DNA from: an uncultured Eggerthellaceae bacterium
Lineage (GTDB): Bacteria > Actinomycetota > Coriobacteriia > Coriobacteriales > Eggerthellaceae
NCBI GenBank assembly: GCA_947565915.1
Contig: CANOHY010000039.1
Span: forward strand, 1 to 13,794
Direction: 5' to 3'
DNA length: 13,794 nucleotides
The notes under the pieces were generated by a model. That model searched no databases, was not told the origin of the DNA, and saw nothing but the letters and a program-made list of their open reading frames with translations. Below, in pieces: positions 8,201 through 13,794 of this stretch (its first letter is position 1; every line of letters starts with the position of its first letter). The translations under genes were made by a program, and so were the position numbers.

Positions 8201-8809
8201 ATCGGCTATGGCGGACTCGACCACGTGCTTGCCAGCGGCGAGGACATCAACGTGTTCGTGTTCGACACCGAGGTGTACTCGAACACCGGTGGCCAGGCGT
8301 CGAAGTCGTCCAACTTGGGCCAGGTTGCGCAGTTCGCAGCAGCCGGCAAGGATGTGAAGAAGAAGTCGCTCTCCGAGATTGCCATGGCCTATGGCTATGT
8401 GTATGTAGCGCAGGTCGCCATGGGTGCCAATCCCTCGCAGACCATCAAGGCCATCGTGGAGGCTGAGGCTTACCCGGGCCCGTCGCTGATCATCGGCTAC
8501 AGTCCCTGCGAGATGCACGCCATCAAGGGTGGCATGGTGAATTGCCAGGCCGAGATGAAGAAGGCAGTCGACTGCGGCTACTGGAACCTGTTCCGCTATA
8601 ACCCGGCAGCCGATCCGGGCAAGCGCTTCGTGCTGGATAGCAAGGAGCCCAAGGGCGGCTACCAAGACTTCCTGATGAACGAAGCTCGCTACAGTCGCCT
8701 CACGCGCGAGTTCCCCGAGCGCGCGAAGGTGCTCTTCGACCGCAGCGAGCAGGCAGCCAAGGAGCGCTACGAGCATTTGGAGAAGCTAAAGACCCTGTAT
8801 TCCGACTAG
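5282..8809 (+). CDS. nifJ: Pyruvate:ferredoxin (flavodoxin) oxidoreductase
   Basis: A single-chain, 1175-residue enzyme that oxidises pyruvate with CoA to acetyl-CoA and CO2 and passes electrons to ferredoxin or flavodoxin. It is central to anaerobic fermentation and works in the cytosol. The N-terminal TPP-pyrimidine domain carries GIYPITPSSPMAD. The two-cluster ferredoxin domain has C697/700/703/707 and C752/755/758/762. The TPP-proximal 4Fe-4S ligands C816, C819, C844 and C1076 fall very near those of the Desulfovibrio africanus enzyme. The TPP-diphosphate motif is GDGW (967-970) with SNTGGQ (1000-1005). The protein ends without the extra C-terminal extension of the D. africanus protein. 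ATG 5282 is chosen because GGAGAGGGATCA precedes it directly and the family N-terminus starts near there; ATG 5246 would add 12 residues with no ribosome-binding site. No intrinsic terminator follows the gene; the repeat block begins within 10 bases of the stop. Confidence 0.97.
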   Translation: MARALQSMDGNNAAAHVSYAFTEVAGIYPITPSSPMADFVDQWSAQGKKNIFGTTVQVCEMQSEGGAAGAVHGSLDAGALTSTYTASQGLLLMIPNMYKIAAERLPTVFHVSARTVSTHALNIFGDHSDVMACRQTGFAMMAEGNVQEVMDLSAVAHLAAIKGRMPFLNFFDGFRTSHEIQKIAVWDYDDLAEMCDMEAVKAFREHALNPEHPAMRGSHENGDVFFQHREACNTGYNELPAIVEDYMHQVNERLGTDYELFNYYGAPDADRVVVAMGSICDVCEEVIDYLNAHGEKVGLVKVRLYRPFVTDKFVAALPASVKKVAVLDRTKEPGSSGEPLYLDVVNALMKEGRTDLFVAGGRYGLGSKDTPPSSVFAIFTELAKDDPRREFTIGIVDDVTGLSLPEEIDCPNTAAPGTIECKFWGLGGDGTVGANKNSIKIIGDHTDKYIQAYFQYDSKKTGGVTVSHLRFGEQRIRSPYYINKADFVACHTPAYLTKGFRIVQDVKPGGSFLINCQWSPEELDERLDADTKRYIAQNDIKLYIIDAISLAAQIGMGKRTNTILQSAFFALANILPQEEAIQYMKDAATKSYMKKGQEVVDMNHRAIEAGATAFVRVDVPPEWADAVCEVKRPVLKGNPATIKQVETIMEPIDHMDGDLLPVSAFMDYADGQFEQGASAYEKRGVAVQVPRWHSESCIQCNTCAYVCPHATIRPFAMTAEEAAGAPAHTIMVDGKGKVEGYKYALVVSPLDCMGCGVCVGSCPKDALSMVPIESMLEHQEVFDYCTSSVAPKPELFGNTVKDSQYRQPLLEFSGSCAGCAETSYARLVTQLFGDRMFVANATGCSSIWGGPAATSPYTVNAEGHGPAWSNSLFEDNAEHGMGLLLGYEAVRNHVLAEALELIADQVSPEVTEAAAAWVSARNDAEQSEQKSREFLEVLQSCASNEHARRILENASYLTKKSFWVFGGDGWAYDIGYGGLDHVLASGEDINVFVFDTEVYSNTGGQASKSSNLGQVAQFAAAGKDVKKKSLSEIAMAYGYVYVAQVAMGANPSQTIKAIVEAEAYPGPSLIIGYSPCEMHAIKGGMVNCQAEMKKAVDCGYWNLFRYNPAADPGKRFVLDSKEPKGGYQDFLMNEARYSRLTREFPERAKVLFDRSEQAAKERYEHLEKLKTLYSD

Positions 8810-8817
8810 CGACCTGG

Positions 8818-9032
8818 GCTGGCCATTTGCCCTTCCAAGCTCACCTCGCGTACCTTAGTACGCCACGGCTCGCTTTCGCGGCAACTGCCTCAGCCCAGCC
8901 CGCTAGCTCCACTCTCGGGGCAACTGCCTTCGCGAGAGCTAGCCGGGTTCGATGGCAGCTGGCCATTTGCCCCTGCGAGCTCACCTCGCGTAACAGGTAG
9001 TACGCGTCGTCTCGCTCTCGGGGCAACTGCCT
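8818..9032. repeat. 140-bp-period tandem duplication with palindromes
   Basis: Bases 8818-8890 recur at 8958-9032. The copies share identical blocks (GCTGGCCATTTGCCC, AGCTCACCTCGCGTA, AGTACGC, CTCGCT, GGCAACTGCCT) separated by diverged spacers. Each copy keeps a hairpin at the same place although the loop differs: GCGTAC-CTTA-GTACGC at 8848-8863, and CGCGTA-N8-TACGCG at 8987-9006. The block lies between the converging nifJ and aminotransferase genes in a 348-base gap with no coding sequence that I trust. It resembles REP/BIME-like intergenic palindromes in style, but I recognise no named family. Confidence 0.7.
8912..8938. repeat. 27-bp palindromic element, copy 1
   Basis: Identical over 27 bases to 9015-9041. 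The ends CTCTCG and CGAGAG are inverted repeats, and GGC-AACT-GCC makes a small inner stem. A degenerate form of the core is at 8873-8889 and a truncated one at 9060-9070. All lie close to GCTAGC or CTCGCT sequences. Confidence 0.65.
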
Positions 9033-9041
9033 TCGCGAGAG
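9015..9041. repeat. 27-bp palindromic element, copy 2
   Basis: An exact second copy of 8912-8938, sitting at the 3' edge of the second tandem unit. In the first tandem unit the corresponding place (8873-8889) is diverged and lacks the CGAGAG arm, so the palindrome was gained or lost after duplication. Confidence 0.65.
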
Positions 9042-9081
9042 ACCAGCTTGCTAGCTTCGCTCTCGGGCAAACCGAGTCATC

Positions 9082-9120
9082 AAAACGCCCATCGCCAGGC
9101 TATCGACCTTGCGATGGGCG
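9082..9120 (-). terminator. Intrinsic terminator of the putP-aminotransferase operon
   Basis: A perfect 10-bp stem (CGCCCATCGC at 9086-9095 with GCGATGGGCG at 9111-9120) extends by three more pairs (9097-9099 with 9107-9109) after one mismatch, leaving a 7-base loop. On the minus strand the stem is followed by TTTT, 38 bases past the aminotransferase stop codon. No T run follows on the plus strand, so it serves the minus-strand operon. Confidence 0.8.
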
Positions 9121-9157
9121 CGATTGCTTATAGCCTCAATGACAAATCTGCTGAATG

Positions 9158-10444
9158 CTAGTCTTTCAGCAAGAGCTCCAAATAGGCAAGCTTAACGCAA
9201 GTGCAGAACACGTCGAGCGCGACGTCCAGCTCGTCCAGCGGCGGATAGGTAGGCGCGATGCGGATGTTGCTGTCGAAGGGGTCCACGCCGCCTGGCCAAG
9301 TGGCACCCGCATCCGTCATCACCACGCCTGCTTCAGCAGCAAGCGACACGATGCGCTTTGCCGTGTTGTCAGGGCCGTCGAACGATACGAAGTAGCCGCC
9401 ATGCGGATGTGACCAACTGCAATCGCCCACCTCATCGAGCGCGGCAGCGAGCTTGCTTTCTACCAAGTCGAACTTGGGACGCAGTATCTGCGCATGGCGA
9501 TCCATATGCGCTAAGAGGCCTTGCGGGTCGCGCAGGAAACGAACATGTCGCAACTGCGCCATCTTGTCACCGCCGATGGTCTGGAATCCGCGATTGGCGC
9601 TGATGTCGGCGACCACTTCGGGGCTTGCGGCAACTGCCGCAATGCCACCACCGGGCAACGTCACCTTGCTCGTAGAGGCGAACTTGACATAGCGCGTAGT
9701 GGTTCCCGCTTCTTTGCATGCCTGAGCGATGTCGAGCAGTTGGTCTTGCTGGCTCGGCTCGGCCGAAAGGTGATGCACCGAGTAGGCGTTGTCCCACATG
9801 ATGCGGAAATCGTTTGCAGCGCATTCCATGTTAGCCAAGCGGCGCACTACCTCGTCGCTATAGGTTATGCCGCTCGGATTGGAGTACTTGGGCACGCACC
9901 AGATTCCCTTCACGGTGTCGTCGTTGGCTACCATGGCTTCCACCACGTCCATGTCGGGGCCGTCATCGTTGAGGGGCACGGCAACGTTCTCGATGCCGAA
10001 CTTCTGCGTGATGGCGAAATGGCGATCGTATCCGGGAACCGGGCACAGCCACTTCACGTTGTCGTATTCGGTCCAAGGCTTGGAGCCCAGCACCCCGAAG
10101 TCATCGCAGTAGGTGATGTAGTCGTACATGAGGCAAAGCGAGGAGTTCGACCCGATCAGCACGTTGTCGGGCTCATCGTCCAGCATGAACGCCATAAGCT
10201 CGCGCGCTTCGCGAATGCCCGCAGGCACTCCATAGTTGCGGCAATCGGCGCCCTCGTCGCTTATGCAATCAGCAGCCGTCTTCAAGATGGTGAGCATGCC
10301 ATCCGATAGGTTGAGTTGCTCGGAGCTCGGCTTGCCTCGTGCCATGTTCAGATTCAAGCCCTTTGCCTTGAATGCCGCATATTCGCTATCCACCTGGGCC
10401 TTCAGTTCTCGAAGCTCGGCTTTGCTCAAATCTGCATATGTCAT
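9158..10444 (-). CDS. PLP-dependent aminotransferase, AspT (type 1c) family
   Basis: A 428-residue fold-type I cytosolic aminotransferase. It matches the actinobacterial AspT group (Pfam Aminotran_MocR), whose studied corynebacterial member makes aspartate from oxaloacetate and glutamate. Seen in order: LNLNMARGKPSSEQLNLSDG (30-49), RNYG (69-72), GSNSSLCLMYD (98-108), LCPVPGYDRHF (133-143), GIWCVPKYSNPSG (180-192), MWDNAYSVHHL (216-226), ASTSKVTLPGGG with the Schiff-base lysine K260 (256-267), HPHGGYF (346-352) and the carboxylate-binding arginine in SNIRIAPT (R395). The start is set by AAGGAAGG seven bases before ATG. The gene lies 60 bases after putP on the same strand with no terminator between, so it is probably read from the putP promoter. 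Aspartate as the true substrate is inferred from family. Confidence 0.88.
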   Translation of the reverse strand: MTYADLSKAELRELKAQVDSEYAAFKAKGLNLNMARGKPSSEQLNLSDGMLTILKTAADCISDEGADCRNYGVPAGIREARELMAFMLDDEPDNVLIGSNSSLCLMYDYITYCDDFGVLGSKPWTEYDNVKWLCPVPGYDRHFAITQKFGIENVAVPLNDDGPDMDVVEAMVANDDTVKGIWCVPKYSNPSGITYSDEVVRRLANMECAANDFRIMWDNAYSVHHLSAEPSQQDQLLDIAQACKEAGTTTRYVKFASTSKVTLPGGGIAAVAASPEVVADISANRGFQTIGGDKMAQLRHVRFLRDPQGLLAHMDRHAQILRPKFDLVESKLAAALDEVGDCSWSHPHGGYFVSFDGPDNTAKRIVSLAAEAGVVMTDAGATWPGGVDPFDSNIRIAPTYPPLDELDVALDVFCTCVKLAYLELLLKD

Positions 10445-10504
10445 TGCGAAACCTTCCTTAGATCATAGCGCCTATCGAATGAGCCGGTTTGGATGCCGCA
10501 TGCC

Positions 10505-12121
10505 CTAGGCGGGCACCGGACCCTCGAGCACCTTTTCCAAATTGCGTTCCTCGTCGGGCTCGTCCATGTAGTGGTCGAACTCGTCGAGCACCTCTTGGCA
10601 TGGGGGCTTGGTGGCAAGCGATACCAGCCAGATGGCGAGGCAACCCAAGAGGAACGCCGGTAAAAGCTCGTATATGCCGAACACGCCGCCGAGGGGCTTG
10701 ATGAGGTTGTGCCATACGAGCACCACCACCGTGCCGGTGATCATGCCCGCGATCGCGCCCTGCTTCGTGGTGCGCCGCCAATACAGGCTGAAGAGGGTGA
10801 GCGGGCCGAACGATGCGCCCAAGCCGGCCCATGCGTACGACACCACGTTGAAGATGACCGAGTTCTCGTCCCACGCCACGAAGATGCCGAAGATCAGCAC
10901 TACGGCAAGCGTGATGCGGCTTACGATGAGCACTTGGTTGTCGGTGGCATCCTTCTTGAACACGCCGCGGAAGATGTTCTCGGCAACCGACGAACCTGTG
11001 ATGAGCAGATACGACGAGGCTGACGACATCGATGCAGCCAGGATGCCTGAAACCACCAATCCGCAAAGGAACGCCGGCAGCATGGTTTGCGACAGCACGA
11101 TGAAGATGCTCTCGGCCGCCGATTGGGTAAGCAGCTGCGTGGGCATGAGGTAACGACCGATCATGCCAATCATGATGGCGCAGAACATGGACACTACCAC
11201 CCACACGATGGCGATGCGGCGAGATGTTTTCACCTCGCCTTCGCTGCGAATGCCCATGAAGCGCACGAGCACCTGCGGCATGCCGAAGTAGCCCAGGCCC
11301 CAAGACATGGTGGAGATCACGGTGAGCAAGCCGTATTCGGCAGGAATGTCGAAGAGCGGCTGACCGTCAACGACCAGCTGGATGCCATCGGCACCAGTGG
11401 CGGGCACAGCCATGGAGCTCATGGACAAATAGCCAGGAATGTCGGAAAGGAACGCCACGGTGTTGTCGACGCCACCCGCCATGGCGATGGAGCCGATGAC
11501 CACTACCACCAGAGCGAAGAACATGAGGCAGCCTTGCACGAAGTCGGTTGCTACCACAGAAAGATAGCCGCCTACCATGGTGTAAAGGAACACGATGAGG
11601 GCGCCGAACACCATCATCACCGAGTAGTCCCAGCCAAACAGGCTGTTGAACAACTTGCCGCAGGTGACGAAGCAGCTCCCGCAATACACGCAGAAGAAGA
11701 TGAGGATGATGATGGCAGCAATGGTGGCTACGATGTTCTGCCGGTCATGGAAGCGATTCGAGTAGAACCCGGGCAGCGTAATGGAATTGCCTGCGACCAC
11801 CGAGTACTTGCGCAGGCGCTTGGCGACGAGCAGCCAATTCAAGTAGGTGCCGCATGCAAGGCCGATGCATGTCCAGCCCACGTCGGAGGCACCGCAGAAA
11901 TACGCCAAGCCCGGAAGGCCCATCAGCAGGTAGCCCGACATGTCCGATGCCTCTGCGGAAAGCGCCGTGAACCAAGGACCAACCTTGCGCCCGCCCAAGA
12001 AGTACTCGGATGTGGACGAGTTAGAGCGCTTCGCATAGATGAAGCCAATTGTGAGAACCACGATGAAGTAGACAAGGATGGCAAGCACGGTCAATGCGTC
12101 GCCTGTCTGCAAACCGAACAT
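10505..12121 (-). CDS. putP: Sodium/proline symporter-type SSS transporter
   Basis: A 538-residue cytoplasmic-membrane protein of the sodium:solute symporter family with about 13 helices, closest in motif to PutP, which imports proline with Na+. ALSAEASDMSGYLLMGLPG (53-71) matches helix 2 of E. coli PutP; D60 and S62 line up with its functional D55 and S57. GILAASMSSASSYLL (359-373) is the SSS signature, with S366/S367 at the place of S340/T341 of E. coli, so the Na+-site hydroxyls are kept. VSYAWAGLGASFGPLTLFSL (427-446) also follows PutP closely. The C-terminal tail is acidic and hydrophilic. The start is set by GAGGGGAG about six bases before ATG. It is the first gene of the operon with the aminotransferase. 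Proline is the likely substrate; other amino acids cannot be ruled out. Confidence 0.9.
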   Translation of the reverse strand: MFGLQTGDALTVLAILVYFIVVLTIGFIYAKRSNSSTSEYFLGGRKVGPWFTALSAEASDMSGYLLMGLPGLAYFCGASDVGWTCIGLACGTYLNWLLVAKRLRKYSVVAGNSITLPGFYSNRFHDRQNIVATIAAIIILIFFCVYCGSCFVTCGKLFNSLFGWDYSVMMVFGALIVFLYTMVGGYLSVVATDFVQGCLMFFALVVVVIGSIAMAGGVDNTVAFLSDIPGYLSMSSMAVPATGADGIQLVVDGQPLFDIPAEYGLLTVISTMSWGLGYFGMPQVLVRFMGIRSEGEVKTSRRIAIVWVVVSMFCAIMIGMIGRYLMPTQLLTQSAAESIFIVLSQTMLPAFLCGLVVSGILAASMSSASSYLLITGSSVAENIFRGVFKKDATDNQVLIVSRITLAVVLIFGIFVAWDENSVIFNVVSYAWAGLGASFGPLTLFSLYWRRTTKQGAIAGMITGTVVVLVWHNLIKPLGGVFGIYELLPAFLLGCLAIWLVSLATKPPCQEVLDEFDHYMDEPDEERNLEKVLEGPVPA

Positions 12122-12143
12122 AGAGCTCCCCTCTCATAGCACG

Positions 12144-12176
12144 TAAAGCTTGATTATAGCTTTAGTCGGCTAAAGC
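12144..12176 (-). promoter_or_regulatory. putP promoter with three TAAAGC half-sites
   Basis: On the minus strand a perfect TATAAT (12158-12153) would start transcription about 25 bases before the putP ATG. TAAAGC occurs at 12144-12149, inverted at 12159-12164, and direct again at 12171-12176. The last two form the dyad GCTTTAGTCGGCTAAAGC (12159-12176). One half-site pair brackets the -10 box and the other fills the spacer. No good -35 box is present at 16-18 bp. The arrangement suggests a regulated promoter, possibly activator-dependent or repressed by a dimer. Confidence 0.6.
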
Positions 12177-12179
12177 GAA

Positions 12180-12228
12180 GGGATTATTCCCCAAACGGCG
12201 CATATCTTAATAAAGGGGAAATGCGCCG
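12180..12228 (-). promoter_or_regulatory. Interlocked inverted repeats upstream of putP
   Basis: TTCCCC (12187-12192) pairs with GGGGAA (12215-12220), while CGGCGCAT (12196-12203) pairs with ATGCGCCG (12221-12228). The arms alternate, so the two stems compete or form a pseudoknot-like fold. A small GGGA-TTAT-TCCC dyad (12180-12191) overlaps the first arm. On the minus strand the 8-bp stem is followed by TTT, so it may also act as a weak terminator for the M23 peptidase gene, whose stop lies 36 bases upstream on that strand. Confidence 0.45.
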
Positions 12229-12263
12229 AATAGGGCGATTGATAATTTGAGAGGAAAGACAGC

Positions 12264-13412
12264 CTATAAATATAGTAAGGGGTTCACAGCCACGCCATCT
12301 ACTTCCACTTGGAAGTGCAGGTGCGCGCCGAACGAATTGCCCGTGTTTCCCACGTTGCCGATGTTCTGGCCGCGCGTAACGTAGTCGCCAGGCGACACGA
12401 AGGTCACTGATGAGTGCATGTAGGTGGTCGTGATGCCGTTGCCATGGCTGATCACGATCCAGTTGCCCGCGCCGCCGTTCCATCCACCGCCATTGGTGGC
12501 ATACAGCACGGTGCCGCTGTCGGCAGCGTAGTAAGGAGTGCCCTCGGGGGCTGCGAGGTCGAGTCCCTTGTGGAAGGAGCTGTCGAAGTCGCGGTAGCCG
12601 AACTGCGAGGAAATGGTGCCACTGGGTAGGGGATGGGTGAAATACCCATTGCCCATGAGCACGTCGCCGCCTGGCGTGACGCCAGCTGTGCCACCGCCTG
12701 CTTCGAGCGCTGCTGCCAGTTCGGCTTCGCGCTTGATGCGCGCCTCTTCAGCTTGTCGGGCGGCCTCGGCAGCAAGCTCTTCTTGGATCTGCAGCTCGGC
12801 TGCTTCGGCAGACAAGCTCATGGCTTGGGCTCTGAGCTCCTCTTGCGTGTTCGAGATCTGTTGAGCGCTTGCGTCGGCTATGCGCATCTGCTCGGCTGCG
12901 CGTGCCGATTGCTCCTGGTATTGCTTCTTGGCCTCTTCGAGGGCCTCGCGCGCCTGCTTCGTCTCTTGGATGAGCGCCGAGCCCCGGTTAGTGATTGAAG
13001 AGCAGAAATCCCATGAGGTGAGGAATTGCTCGAACGAGCTGGTTTGCAGCAACACGTCTATGAACGATGCCGGACCGCCATCTTTGTACATGCTAACGGC
13101 AAAGGTGGAAAGGTCGGCTTGGAGTGATGCCAACCTCTGTTCTTCGTGCTCCTGGCGGGCGATGGCATCGTTGGCCAAACGCTCGGCTTCCTCATAGGCA
13201 GCTTGCGCGGCATCACGCTGGGCAATGGCCTCGTTGAGGGAGGTTTGCAGCGAGTCCACCTGCGCGAACACCTCATCGGCTTCGGCTTGCTTCTCGGCTG
13301 CGGTAACGGCAAATGCTTGCACGGGGCTATAAAGAGGTATGCTCAATGAAAGCGCAGCCACAAGCGCTATTGCGATGAAGCAGGAGAGGGGACGTTTGAG
13401 GCTGAAGGTCAT
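12264..13412 (-). CDS. Secreted M23 endopeptidase with coiled-coil N-terminus
   Basis: A 382-residue exported murein hydrolase that likely cuts peptide cross-links outside the membrane during growth or division. A signal peptide (LKRPLSCFIAIALVAALSLS, residues 4-23) has a probable cleavage site after AFA (33-35). Residues about 38-105 and 145-235 are long charged helices, as in PcsB/CwlO/EnvC-type proteins, joined by the MYKDGGPASFIDVLLQTSS segment (108-126) common to that group. A Gly/Pro linker leads to the M23 domain (about 255-380). All expected zinc and catalytic residues are present: HKGLDL (H281, D285), YMHSS (H333) and GAHLHF (H364, H366). ATG 13412 is chosen because ACGGAG lies eight to nine bases upstream and the signal peptide begins there; the open frame continues to 13529, but that extension would bury the signal. 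It is divergent from the tRNA operon. Confidence 0.9.
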   Translation of the reverse strand: MTFSLKRPLSCFIAIALVAALSLSIPLYSPVQAFAVTAAEKQAEADEVFAQVDSLQTSLNEAIAQRDAAQAAYEEAERLANDAIARQEHEEQRLASLQADLSTFAVSMYKDGGPASFIDVLLQTSSFEQFLTSWDFCSSITNRGSALIQETKQAREALEEAKKQYQEQSARAAEQMRIADASAQQISNTQEELRAQAMSLSAEAAELQIQEELAAEAARQAEEARIKREAELAAALEAGGGTAGVTPGGDVLMGNGYFTHPLPSGTISSQFGYRDFDSSFHKGLDLAAPEGTPYYAADSGTVLYATNGGGWNGGAGNWIVISHGNGITTTYMHSSVTFVSPGDYVTRGQNIGNVGNTGNSFGAHLHFQVEVDGVAVNPLLYL

Positions 13413-13578
13413 GGATGGCTCCGTAAGTGCTTCGATTGTGTAGTGCGGATGGGTGCTTCGGTGCTTGAAATATAGATAAAAGCATTGAGGAGAACGGAGG
13501 CCAATAGCATATATCCAGAGAAATGGCACAATCGAAAACGTAAGAATTATGTAGACACTCCCGGGGGCGTGAATGCAG
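13413..13578. other. Non-coding gap between M23 gene and tRNA promoter
   Basis: The stretch is AT-richer than its surroundings and should hold the minus-strand promoter of the M23 gene. TATATT-like boxes occur at about 13467-13475 on the minus strand, but none pairs with a convincing -35 box at the right spacing. No gene is seen. Confidence 0.3.
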
Positions 13579-13608
13579 TTGACAGTGATGTATTGCCTCG
13601 CGTATCAT
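13579..13608 (+). promoter_or_regulatory. Strong sigma-70 promoter of the tRNA operon
   Basis: TTGACA (13579-13584) is a perfect -35 box, followed after 18 bases by TATCAT (13603-13608), a five-of-six -10 box. Transcription should begin near 13615, about 70 bases before the first tRNA. Confidence 0.8.
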
Positions 13609-13612
13609 TCTT

Positions 13613-13646
13613 CTGCTTTCAACGTGAATCCGCGTGTTGGAAGCAG
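13613..13646 (+). other. Leader hairpin of the tRNA transcript
   Basis: CTGCTTTCAAC (13613-13623) pairs with GTTGGAAGCAG (13636-13646) in an 11-bp stem with one G-U pair, plus possible wobble extension into the 12-base loop. It begins at about the predicted transcription start, so it would cap the 5' end of the tRNA precursor. No T run follows. Confidence 0.5.
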
Positions 13647-13686
13647 GCAGCTTGAAAAGTTCACATGATGAAGAGCGAGCCAAAAT

Positions 13687-13771
13687 GGGCGTGTGCCCGA
13701 GTGGTTAAAGGGGACGGGCTGTAAACCCGTTGACTATGTCTACCTAGGTTCGAATCCTAGCGCGCCCACCA
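13687..13771 (+). tRNA. tRNA-Tyr (anticodon GTA)
   Basis: An 85-base class II tRNA. The acceptor stem GGGCGTG (13687-13693) pairs with CGCGCCC (13761-13767) with one G-U. The anticodon stem ACGGG/CCCGT encloses the loop CTGTAAA with anticodon GTA at 13721-13723. A long variable arm (about 13731-13743) holds a short GAC/GTC stem, as expected for bacterial tRNA-Tyr. The T arm is CTAGG-TTCGAAT-CCTAG. The discriminator is A13768 and CCA is encoded (13769-13771). It is the first gene of the operon. Confidence 0.96.
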
Positions 13772-13778
13772 TTTTCTC

Positions 13779-13794
13779 GCCCGTGTAGCTCAGT
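13779..13794 (+). tRNA. 5' end of a second tRNA, cut by window edge
   Basis: After a 7-base spacer following the CCA of tRNA-Tyr, GCCCGTGTAGCTCAGT begins: a 7-base acceptor strand followed by TAGCTCAGT, the standard start of a D arm. The anticodon is outside the window, so the identity is unknown. Confidence 0.85.

Noticed and set aside
8818..9076. CRISPR array
   Set aside because: Repeat spacing is irregular, there are only two exact copies, spacers are not of uniform length, and no cas genes are nearby.
10462..10467. Separate -10 box (TATGAT, minus strand) for the aminotransferase gene
   Set aside because: Transcription from it would start within the Shine-Dalgarno sequence, and no -35 box is present. 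Read-through from putP is simpler.
11087..12139. A 1-kb plus-strand open frame opposite putP
   Set aside because: The His/Asp/Ala-rich product mirrors the transporter's hydrophobic codons. No start signal and no domain.
13413..13529. N-terminal extension of the M23 peptidase to 13529
   Set aside because: It would place 39 residues before a good signal peptide, and ATG 13412 has its own ribosome-binding site.

Overview
The window looks like chromosomal DNA from an anaerobic, fairly GC-rich actinobacterium, most likely a coriobacterium of the Eggerthella/Slackia kind. This rests on gene content and protein style: a single-chain pyruvate:ferredoxin oxidoreductase, an aspartate aminotransferase of the actinobacterial AspT (type 1c) family, a zinc-lid adenylate kinase, a PutP-type symporter, and a CcmD-like membrane protein next to DUF5648-like repeats. 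Genus and species cannot be fixed from the sequence alone.

Layout. Bases 1-824 (+) are the 3' end of a surface-type protein made of 'RLYN...GW...EGI' repeats plus a helical tail. The reading frame is broken twice, by a stop at 79-81 and a one-base frameshift near 150, so it is called a pseudogene. A long hairpin (839-906) follows. Next comes a short CcmD-like membrane ORF (ending at 1194) whose start is unclear. A DMT/EamA transporter (1340-2227, -) is divergent from adk (2341-2964, +). adk is followed after 16 bases by a 722-residue polytopic membrane protein of GT-C glycosyltransferase type (2981-5149, +), and then by nifJ/PFOR (5282-8809, +).

Bases 8810-9157 carry no gene. They hold a partial tandem duplication (period 140 bp) rich in palindromes, and a terminator that serves the converging aminotransferase. 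On the minus strand, putP (12121-10505) and the aminotransferase (10444-9158) form a probable two-gene operon. The putP promoter region (about 12144-12228) is packed with dyads: three TAAAGC half-sites around a perfect TATAAT, and further upstream two interlocked inverted repeats. An M23 endopeptidase with an N-terminal coiled coil (13412-12264, -) is divergent from a tRNA operon. That operon has a strong promoter (TTGACA, 18 bp, TATCAT), a leader hairpin, tRNA-Tyr(GTA), and the first 16 bases of a second tRNA at the window edge.

Most of the window is housekeeping: nucleotide balance (adk), pyruvate oxidation to acetyl-CoA with reduced ferredoxin (nifJ), amino acid uptake and transamination (putP and the aminotransferase), envelope work (GT-C protein, M23 hydrolase) and translation (tRNAs). 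I see no defence system, CRISPR array or insertion sequence. The parts most worth a second look are non-coding: the duplicated palindrome-rich block downstream of nifJ and the putP control region. After those come the decayed repeat protein and the CcmD-like ORF without an obvious start.
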